Under the pieces are notes generated by a model. It did not search any database and had not been told where the DNA came from. It was given only the letters and a program-made list of their open reading frames with translations. A DNA stretch of 7,501 nucleotides, from contig DLUO01000110.1 in NCBI GenBank assembly GCA_003444595.1, positions 1-7,501 of the forward strand, written 5' to 3'. Position 1 is the stretch's first letter. Every line of letters begins with the position of its first letter. Of the stretch, positions 1-4,649 are shown in pieces. This DNA is from Bacillota bacterium (GTDB lineage Bacteria; Bacillota; Dethiobacteria; DTU022; UBA8154). The position numbers and the translations under genes are program-made.

Positions 1-144
1 GAGCGCACCCTGGCCGTCGCCCCCCCCACTAATGGGAGTTGGCCGGGGAGGTCGTCGGGGCTCAAGCAAACCGTAGAACTTTCTGAGCGGACCTCGGAGC
101 TCCGCCTACAGCAATCGCTGCTCTTATTAACCGTTCATATGTAG
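1..144 (+). other. Upstream region of the activase gene, possible 3' end of a previous gene
   Basis: Reading frame 1 is open from the window edge to a TAG at 142-144, which abuts the AAAGGAG of the next gene, as is common inside operons. The 47 encoded residues are rich in Arg, Ser, Leu and Pro and match no family I recognise, so coding is uncertain. The other two forward frames stop early. Small inverted repeats are present: GCGGA 87-91 with TCCGC 101-105, and CAGC 109-112 with GCTG 117-120. The stretch could equally be an untranslated leader. No promoter was recognised. Confidence 0.25.
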
Positions 145-159
145 GAAAGGAGTGGCTAC

Positions 160-954
160 ATGCCTGTTGCCGGTATTGATATAGGTTCTTTATCCACAGA
201 AGTAGTGATTCTGGACAAGGGGAAGGTTCTCTCCGAAATTATCATACCTACCGGGGCGAACAGCAAAACGGCGGCCGAAAAAGCCATGCAGATGGGGCTG
301 GAAAAAAGCGGCCTTTCACTCGATAACCTGCAGCATATAATTGCCACCGGTTACGGGAGGGTAAGCGCTCCTTTTGCCCACGACAAAGTTACGGAGATTA
401 CCTGCCATGGCAGAGGAGCTTTTTACCTGGAACCAGGGGTGAGGTCGGTAATTGATATCGGAGGGCAGGACAGCAAGGTTATACGGCTTAATTCTCATGG
501 CAAAGTGGTTGACTTCGTTATGAATGAGAAATGCGCTGCGGGAACAGGGCGCTTCCTGGAGGTAATGGCCCATGCCCTGGAGGTCGATCTCTCTGAGATG
601 TCCCGGTTGGCACAGCTGGCCAAGAACGCGGTAACTATCAGCAGCATGTGTACGGTTTTTGCCGAATCGGAAGTAGTTTCCCTGATCGCCGAAGGCCGTC
701 CCCTGGAAGAAATAGTTAAAGGCATTGTTGCTTCTATTGTAGAGAGAACCGTTGCCATGGCCAACCGTGTAGGTTTGGAGGAAAAGGTAATGATGACCGG
801 GGGGGTGGCCAAAAATGCAGCCGTCGTCAAAGAGCTGCAGGAAAGCCTGGGGATGAAGGTAACGGTGCCACGGGAACCCCAGAGCGTAGGGGCACTCGGT
901 GCAGCACTCCTCGCTGAAGAGGCACTGGGAAACAAAGAGGGACAGAACCGATAA
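160..954 (+). CDS. 2-hydroxyacyl-CoA dehydratase activase (BadF/BadG/BcrA/BcrD ATPase family)
   Basis: This 264-residue cytoplasmic protein is a homodimeric, ATP-driven iron-sulfur activase of the HgdC type. Such proteins inject a high-energy electron into a 2-hydroxyacyl-CoA dehydratase (or a benzoyl-CoA reductase-like partner) in anaerobic amino-acid or aromatic metabolism. The ASKHA ATPase motifs are all visible: GIDIGS near residues 5-10, ATGYGR 62-67, DIGGQDSK 99-106 and MTGGVAKN 212-219. The cluster ligands appear as Cys125 (NEKCAAGTG) and Cys164 (SSMCTVFAESE), almost the positions known for Acidaminococcus HgdC (127 and 166). The length matches the roughly 260-residue stand-alone activases and not the long multidomain paralogues. 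The ATG has AAAGGAG seven bases upstream. No dehydratase subunits follow it, because a terminator and the opposing bioY gene come next. The exact substrate system cannot be assigned. Confidence 0.93.
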   Translation: MPVAGIDIGSLSTEVVILDKGKVLSEIIIPTGANSKTAAEKAMQMGLEKSGLSLDNLQHIIATGYGRVSAPFAHDKVTEITCHGRGAFYLEPGVRSVIDIGGQDSKVIRLNSHGKVVDFVMNEKCAAGTGRFLEVMAHALEVDLSEMSRLAQLAKNAVTISSMCTVFAESEVVSLIAEGRPLEEIVKGIVASIVERTVAMANRVGLEEKVMMTGGVAKNAAVVKELQESLGMKVTVPREPQSVGALGAALLAEEALGNKEGQNR

Positions 955-968
955 TACAGCATAAAAAG

Positions 969-1014
969 CAGACAGCTGTTTTGAGACGAAACCGGCTGTC
1001 TGTATTCATTTTAG
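969..1014. terminator. Bidirectional Rho-independent terminator between the convergent activase and bioY genes
   Basis: CAGACAGC (969-976) pairs perfectly with GCTGTCTG (995-1002). An inner GTTT/AAAC stem (978-981 with 989-992) extends the hairpin. On the plus strand it is followed by a loose T-rich run (1003-1012). On the minus strand it is followed by TTTTT (complement of 963-967), which is the better tract. It begins 14 bases after the activase stop and could also serve the bioY transcript. Confidence 0.82.
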
Positions 1015-1029
1015 AAAAGCCCGGCGGGA

Positions 1030-1059
1030 ATCCTCGGGGACTATTGACCCCGTGAGGAT
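1030..1059. repeat. Inverted repeat (hairpin) in the activase-bioY gap
   Basis: ATCCTC (1030-1035) pairs with GAGGAT (1054-1059), and GGGG (1036-1039) with CCCC (1048-1051), leaving a two-base GT bulge and an eight-base loop. The ten base pairs are mostly GC. No T-tract follows on either strand, so it is not a standard terminator. In the bioY transcript it would lie in the 3' untranslated region. No gene was found in 955-1173. Confidence 0.55.
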
Positions 1060-1123
1060 GTCACGAAATGCCATAACCATCGTTTTTGCTTGGAGTTAGG
1101 AGGCGAAGATACAGAATCATTAG

Positions 1124-1171
1124 TTGGCCTCCGGCAGCGTTGTCTTATCGTACCCAGAAGCCGGTAGCCAA
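1124..1171. repeat. Inverted repeat immediately downstream of bioY
   Basis: TTGGC (1124-1128) pairs with GCCAA (1167-1171), and CCGGC (1131-1135) with GCCGG (1160-1164). A symmetric two-by-two internal mismatch separates the two stems, and the apical loop is 24 bases. The hairpin starts two bases after the bioY stop codon in the minus-strand transcript. It lacks a T-tract, so a role in 3'-end stabilisation or processing is only a guess. Confidence 0.5.
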
Positions 1172-1173
1172 GG

Positions 1174-1713
1174 TTATTTAATCAGCCCGGCATTAATCAG
1201 TCGCTGTCGTATAGAAAAGCTGAGAGCGCCGGCGGCAAATATTTTTACAATATCCAGGGGGAGAAAAGGAACGGCGCCGAGCAGCAGGCCTTGTCGCAGA
1301 TCCAGGCCGGCAATAAAGGAAAGCTGTATTGTTCCCAGCAATAAGTAAGCGGCCATACAGAGGAACATACCCAGGACAATAGCAAGATAAGAACTCCATT
1401 TCTCCGTAATTTTCCCCATCAGGTAGCTGCCAAGCACAAAACCCCAGAGGTACCCCCCAGTCGGTCCCAGGACAATATGCAGCCCTCCCTGTGCGTTGTG
1501 AAAAACAGGCAGCCCTATGGCACCCAGGAAGATATAGAGCAACATGGATAGGGCGCCCCAGCGCCCTCCAAGGACGGCGCCTGTCAGAAAAACGGCAAGT
1601 GTTTGGCCGGTTATAGGTACGGGACTGAAAGGAAGGGGAATGGAAATCTGGGCCAGTAAGGCTGTTATGGCGGCAAACAGACCGCTTAAGATCATATGCC
1701 TTGTTTTAAGCAT
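1174..1713 (-). CDS. bioY: Biotin transporter BioY (substrate-binding S component of an ECF transporter)
   Basis: This 179-residue integral membrane protein captures biotin and imports it, either alone or with a shared energy-coupling factor module (EcfA, EcfA', EcfT). None of the EcfA, EcfA' or EcfT genes is nearby. The BioY hallmarks are present: IPLPFSPVPITGQTLAVFL near the N terminus, a GALLG-like AVLGGRWGALS segment, GAIGLPVF, and GPTGGYLWGF. About six hydrophobic segments fit the fold. An in-frame ATG six codons upstream (1731) is open, but GGAGGAG (1720-1726) lies six bases before the ATG at 1713, and the family begins at that point, so 1713 is the start chosen. It follows birA on the same strand after 148 bases and is probably in the same biotin regulon. 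Confidence 0.95.
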   Translation of the reverse strand: MLKTRHMILSGLFAAITALLAQISIPLPFSPVPITGQTLAVFLTGAVLGGRWGALSMLLYIFLGAIGLPVFHNAQGGLHIVLGPTGGYLWGFVLGSYLMGKITEKWSSYLAIVLGMFLCMAAYLLLGTIQLSFIAGLDLRQGLLLGAVPFLPLDIVKIFAAGALSFSIRQRLINAGLIK

Positions 1714-1861
1714 TTTTTGCTCCTCCGGCATAATTTGTTTTGACCGTCATACCGTTGTACCTTAGAAAACAATATTCCAGATCTTTGCAACCCGGCGTAG
1801 CTGTCCCAGGGCCCTTCTAAAAACATGTTACGTGCAAAAGAATCTTTCCGGCTAACTTTTT
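1714..1861 (-). other. birA-bioY intergenic region
   Basis: The 148 bases contain no gene. Just after the birA stop, the minus strand has a loose hairpin: GTTA...TAAC around a perfect AAAGA-T-TCTTT core (about 1824-1853). It is followed by a TTTTT run, so it might attenuate read-through into bioY. Nearer bioY, TTGTTTT and AAAACAA form a 7-bp inverted repeat 24 bases apart. That spacing is too wide for the usual BirA box of about 15 bases. A TTGCAA/TCTAAG pair with an 18-base spacer is a weak promoter candidate. None of these is convincing alone. Confidence 0.3.
1720..1726 (-). promoter_or_regulatory. Ribosome binding site deciding the bioY start
   Basis: The minus strand reads GGAGGAG with a six-base spacer to the ATG at 1713. 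The alternative ATG at 1731 would place this strong site inside the coding sequence, and it has no comparable site of its own. Confidence 0.85.
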
Positions 1862-2854
1862 TTAAAGCGTTTTCTCCAGGGAGACTTCTCCCGAACTAAA
1901 CCGTTTTTTATGTCCCTTTGCATCTTCAACAATGAGAGCGCCGTTACCCTCCAGATCAACAGCATAGCCTGAATAATTTCCCTTAACCGTTTTTATGGTG
2001 ACCTCCTTACCCAGGGTAACATTATATTTTTTCCACTCGGAGATAACCGCTCCCGGGCCGCTTTTAAAGTAGTCGAGATAAGAGCTATCTATCTCCCGGA
2101 GAAGGCTGGCGGCGAGTTTATGGCGCGATACCAAGTGTTTACTGTTTTCCAGGAAAAGAGAGGTAGCTAGACTTTGTAAATCAGCAGGAAAATCTTCCTT
2201 TCGGGTGTTAACGTTTAGACCTATCCCTATAACAAGGTAATGAAGGAGATCCGCCTCTGCCTTTAGCTCTGTTAGAATGCCGCAAACCTTGCGATTGTGG
2301 ATGAGCAGGTCGTTGGGCCACTTGATGCCTACGGCAAGGCCCGGCAGGTTTAGAAGGATGCTTTTAGCCACGGCTACAGCCGCCAGGAGAGTAAGCAGCG
2401 GTGTTTCCTGCGGTGCCAGGGGCGGTTTTAATAAGACGGAAAGGTAGATGCCTTTTCCGAAAGGAGAAGACCAGGAACGCCCGAGCCGTCCCCGGCCCTG
2501 GGTTTGCTCTTCGGCAAGGACAACTGTTCCTTCAGGCGCTCCTTTTTCAGCCAGCTTCTTTAAAGCATTGTTGGTGGAATCAAGTTGCCGGTAATGGATA
2601 ATTTTTTCCGGAGAGGAGGCGATAATTACAGTCTGCAGTTCTCCGGCAATTTCAGCCGGGAGCAGCAGATCCGGGATTCCTACCAGGCGATACCCCCGGC
2701 GCGGGCTCCCCTCGATCTGGTAACCGTCTGCCTGCAGCGCGCGGATGTTTTTCCAGATGGAGGTGCGGCTTACAGCGAACATCCCGGCCAGTTCCTCTCC
2801 AGAGATATAAGCCGGACTTTTATCCTTGAGCAATTTTAAAATTTTAGTGCGCAT
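1862..2854 (-). CDS. birA: Bifunctional biotin--[acetyl-CoA-carboxylase] ligase and biotin operon repressor
   Basis: This cytoplasmic enzyme joins biotin to ATP as biotinyl-5'-AMP and transfers it to the lysine of biotin carboxyl carrier domains. The group-II architecture is complete in 330 residues. An N-terminal winged helix-turn-helix (about 1-58, with VSRTSIWKNIRAL as recognition region) precedes the ligase core. The core carries LDSTNNALKKLA, the adenylate-binding loop GRGRLGRSW (120-128), GIKWPNDLL with the active-site lysine near 178, and IGIGLNVN. A C-terminal SH3-like domain spans about 280-326 (LGKEVTIKT to FSSGEVSL). The ATG at 2854 fits the family start. Its AAAAAGGAG lies twelve bases upstream, longer than normal. 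With the DNA-binding domain intact, autoregulation through the operator at 3016-3047 and control of bioY are expected from family knowledge. Confidence 0.97.
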   Translation of the reverse strand: MRTKILKLLKDKSPAYISGEELAGMFAVSRTSIWKNIRALQADGYQIEGSPRRGYRLVGIPDLLLPAEIAGELQTVIIASSPEKIIHYRQLDSTNNALKKLAEKGAPEGTVVLAEEQTQGRGRLGRSWSSPFGKGIYLSVLLKPPLAPQETPLLTLLAAVAVAKSILLNLPGLAVGIKWPNDLLIHNRKVCGILTELKAEADLLHYLVIGIGLNVNTRKEDFPADLQSLATSLFLENSKHLVSRHKLAASLLREIDSSYLDYFKSGPGAVISEWKKYNVTLGKEVTIKTVKGNYSGYAVDLEGNGALIVEDAKGHKKRFSSGEVSLEKTL

Positions 2855-2987
2855 AACAGGTTCTAACTCCTTTTTAGCTGATCACTGCGGCTTTTCCGCC
2901 ATGCCGGCCACTGCCGCCACAAAAATTCTTCTTGAAGTACTGGCCTTGAAGGAAGGCGTGAGCTAAGGCCGGCGCCCAGACAACTCC
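2855..2987 (-). other. Predicted structured birA leader (5' untranslated region)
   Basis: If transcription starts about seven bases after the -10 box, the leader is about 130 nt and non-coding. It is GC-rich in its middle. GCCGGCC (2903-2909) can pair with GGCCGGC (2967-2973). GGCCTT (2942-2947) can pair with AAGGCC (2965-2970). These two helices share 2967-2970 and are mutually exclusive. A small hairpin, GCGG 2887-2890 with CCGC 2896-2899, lies just before the ribosome binding site. It does not match a riboswitch class that I can recognise. Confidence 0.35.
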
Positions 2988-2993
2988 ATTTTT

Positions 2994-3022
2994 ATATTAG
3001 TGATCATCCTGGCATATGTCAA
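2994..3022 (-). promoter_or_regulatory. Sigma-A promoter of birA
   Basis: The minus strand shows a perfect -35 TTGACA (complement of 3017-3022), a 17-base spacer and TAATAT (complement of 2994-2999) as the -10 box, four of six matches to TATAAT. It points toward birA, and transcription would begin near 2987. The -35 box coincides with one half of the candidate BirA operator. Confidence 0.72.
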
Positions 3023-3047
3023 CCTTAAAAACAAAATAAGTTAACAA
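3016..3047. promoter_or_regulatory. Candidate BirA operator
   Basis: ATGTCAAC (3016-3023) and GTTAACAA (3040-3047) form an imperfect inverted repeat with a 16-base spacer. This resembles the BirA box that I recall for Firmicutes: TTGTTAAC and GTTAACAA halves separated by about 14-16 bases. The right half is exact, and the left half matches six of eight bases. The left half overlaps the birA -35 box, the expected place for autorepression by biotinyl-AMP-bound BirA. Confidence 0.55.
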
Positions 3048-3065
3048 AAGAACATTTTGTTCTTT
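3047..3065. promoter_or_regulatory. 19-bp palindrome, candidate operator
   Basis: AAAGAACA (3047-3054) and TGTTCTTT (3058-3065) are perfect inverted copies with a TTT spacer. The element is AT-rich and lacks a following T-run, so an operator is more likely than a terminator. It ends within a TTGACT (3064-3069) that could be a plus-strand -35 box with only a poor -10 (TAAATC, 16 bases on). It sits about 21 bases upstream of the sigma-28-like promoter. The binding protein is unknown. Confidence 0.45.
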
Positions 3066-3085
3066 GACTCGTACAGAAAAACCTT

Positions 3086-3111
3086 TAAATCCTACTAAAA
3101 GGTGCCGATAA
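3086..3111 (+). promoter_or_regulatory. Sigma-28 (FliA/SigD)-type promoter for the cohesin-domain gene
   Basis: TAAA (3086-3089) and GCCGATAA (3104-3111) match all twelve bases of the core flagellar sigma-28 consensus, with a 14-base spacer against the typical 15. It points toward the gene starting at 3173, and transcription would begin near 3118, giving a leader of about 55 nt. The sigma factor itself is not encoded in the window. Confidence 0.65.
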
Positions 3112-3162
3112 AGTACTGGATAGGCCTCCGAAAATACTTACTGGACATTATTATTGGTTGGT

Positions 3163-3167
3163 GGAGG
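3163..3167 (+). promoter_or_regulatory. Ribosome binding site deciding the start of the cohesin-domain gene
   Basis: GGAGG lies five bases before the ATG at 3173. An upstream in-frame TTG at 3158 would put this site inside the gene. CCTCC at 3125-3129, within the predicted leader, could pair with it and hide it. Confidence 0.8.
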
Positions 3168-3172
3168 TTGCC

Positions 3173-4612
3173 ATGCAAACTAGAAATTTTTGCAAAGCTC
3201 TCTACGGAACTTCTGCCGTAAAGGCTGTTTCACTTGGCTTTGTAAGATCAATTGATTTTTCCTGTTTCATCTCTTTTTTAAAGATTGGTCTGTTCATGTT
3301 TTTAACAGTATTTCTGGGTCTGTCAGATAGCACCTTAAATGCCGAGGCTGCAGGGAGAACTACATTCCATGTTGGTTCCGCCTATAGAGTAAGTGTTGGA
3401 ACTATCGTTACTATTGATGTTTCTATCGAAGATCCTCAGGCTCTTGATTACTGCTCCTTTGAACTGGAATACGATCAGGACATTGTCGAGGTTCGCCGAG
3501 TCAGTAGGGGAGAACTGTTGAGTGCGGATGATATCTTTGATTTCGACGAGCATGAAGACGGGATAATTACTGTTAACTGGGAAAAAAAAGATACGGGTTT
3601 TATTGATGATGACGGGGTGCTTTTTCGCATTTCTTTTTTAGCCTTGAAGGAGGGAAGCACCGAACTTTACGTGCAAAATTTGGATTTAAGCGGTGAAGAG
3701 ATGCCGTATATTATAGACGGTTACATCAGCACATCCGACTCAAGGGATGCTACCGGCTCTCTGGAGATCAGTACCAGTCAATATTTACCCGGAGCCAATC
3801 GCGGTTCCTCTTATTCCGTTACCCTTAGGGCCACTGGAGGCACTACTCCTTACAGATGGTCGCTGGCCGGCGGGAGCAGCCTTCCGTCGGGTCTTACTTT
3901 GAGCAGTTCAGGAACGATCTCCGGAACCCCCACCTGTGCCCGGGGGGACTACAGCGCAACCATACGCGTGACCGATTACTACGGCCGAACTAAAAGCAGA
4001 ACCTTTACCATAACTGTGTACGAAGCCGGCGAAACGCCTCTGTCTATTACCACTGGTGCGACGCTAAGCCGGGGAAGGAAGGGTTCCTCTTATTCCGTTA
4101 CCCTTAGGGCCACTGGAGGCACTACTCCTTACAGATGGTCGCTGGCCGGCGGGAGCAGCCTTCCGTCGGGTCTTACCTTGAGCAGCTCGGGAACGATCTC
4201 CGGAACCCCCGCTTCTGCAGGCACCTTTACTTTTACCGCACGTGTTACCGACGCCAGATATGCCCGCCAGGAGAAGGAATTTTCTTTGACTATTACCGGT
4301 AGCGGCTCTATCTCCAGTAGTGAGGAAGCTGTTTTTAAAAACCTCTCTATAACGCGCAGTACCATGAGACTGGACCTTACCCCGGCGAATATGCCCTATA
4401 CCATGGTTGTAGACAGAAATATAAATTGGATCGAGCTCACGGTTGACCTTTTTGATGCTTCGGAGTATCTGCGTATTAACGGGAGCGATCATTACAGTGG
4501 GGTTAGCCGCACGGTTTCCCTCAGTAGTGGCAACAACCAGGTGACCATCGGAGTCTCCCATGACGGCTACTACTATCACAATTATGTATTGACTATCTAC
4601 CGCCTGCCCTAG
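3173..4612 (+). CDS. Secreted modular protein: cohesin domain, two putative-Ig (He_PIG) domains, cadherin-like beta-sandwich domain
   Basis: The 479-residue protein is probably exported. A long basic-hydrophilic N-region leads into a hydrophobic stretch (about 37-50) and a signal-peptidase-like AEAA (57-60). Residues 61-186 resemble a cohesin domain: alternating beta pattern, LEYDQDIVEV, a G-ELL segment, and DGVLFRISFLALKEGST. Two putative-Ig domains follow (about 197-282 and 290-376), each with PYRWS, LPSGLTLSSSGTISGTP and a final Thr/Val strand. Residues 385-479 fit a cadherin-like beta-sandwich that closes with YVLTIYRLP. The first 43 residues of each Ig unit (211-253 and 304-346) are identical. 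No sortase signal, SLH domain or transmembrane anchor is seen, so it is released or held by partners. A dockerin partner is not in view. It is followed after 37 bases by the LRR-transglutaminase gene. Adhesion or scaffolding is inferred only. Confidence 0.88.
   Translation: MQTRNFCKALYGTSAVKAVSLGFVRSIDFSCFISFLKIGLFMFLTVFLGLSDSTLNAEAAGRTTFHVGSAYRVSVGTIVTIDVSIEDPQALDYCSFELEYDQDIVEVRRVSRGELLSADDIFDFDEHEDGIITVNWEKKDTGFIDDDGVLFRISFLALKEGSTELYVQNLDLSGEEMPYIIDGYISTSDSRDATGSLEISTSQYLPGANRGSSYSVTLRATGGTTPYRWSLAGGSSLPSGLTLSSSGTISGTPTCARGDYSATIRVTDYYGRTKSRTFTITVYEAGETPLSITTGATLSRGRKGSSYSVTLRATGGTTPYRWSLAGGSSLPSGLTLSSSGTISGTPASAGTFTFTARVTDARYARQEKEFSLTITGSGSISSSEEAVFKNLSITRSTMRLDLTPANMPYTMVVDRNINWIELTVDLFDASEYLRINGSDHYSGVSRTVSLSSGNNQVTIGVSHDGYYYHNYVLTIYRLP
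3803..3931 (+). repeat. 129-bp direct repeat, copy 1, within the first putative-Ig domain
   Basis: This copy is identical to 4082-4210 except for three substitutions, at 3898, 3907 and 3910. All three are silent third positions. The first 95 bases are perfectly identical. The repeat starts and ends on codon boundaries in this reading frame. Confidence 0.97.
4082..4210 (+). repeat. 129-bp direct repeat, copy 2, within the second putative-Ig domain
   Basis: This is the partner of 3803-3931, offset by 279 bases. It differs at 4177, 4186 and 4189 only, all synonymous. The sequences on either side of the two copies are not alike at the base level. Confidence 0.97.
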
Positions 4613-4649
4613 GAAAAACTGTTCCGGAGGCTGCGAAAGGAGTAGAGCC

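Noticed and set aside
495..962. 155-codon minus-strand open frame opposite the activase gene
   Set aside because: The plus strand encodes a full activase with all motifs, and the minus translation has no recognisable features.
1075..1173. Resemblance to a cyclic-di-GMP-I (GEMM) riboswitch through GCCGGTAGCCAAGG
   Set aside because: The conserved upstream parts (GGCAAACC and GGGACGCAAAGCC types) are absent, and no plus-strand gene follows.
1124..1348. 74-codon plus-strand open frame
   Set aside because: It overlaps the 3' part of bioY on the other strand, and no family pattern is present.
1733..1775. TTGTTTT / AAAACAA inverted repeat upstream of bioY as a BirA box
   Set aside because: The 24-base spacer and the lack of GTTAAC-type halves do not fit the BirA site geometry.
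2879..3006. Inverted TGATCACT / AGTGATCA pair as a closing stem of a birA riboswitch
   Set aside because: The 2999-3006 copy lies between the -35 and -10 boxes of the predicted birA promoter, so it would not be transcribed. An 8-base match across about 110 bases may be chance.
2935..3119. Repeated 9-mer AAGTACTGG at 2935-2943 and 3111-3119
   Set aside because: A single short repeat with no symmetry and no further copies in the region. Chance is sufficient.
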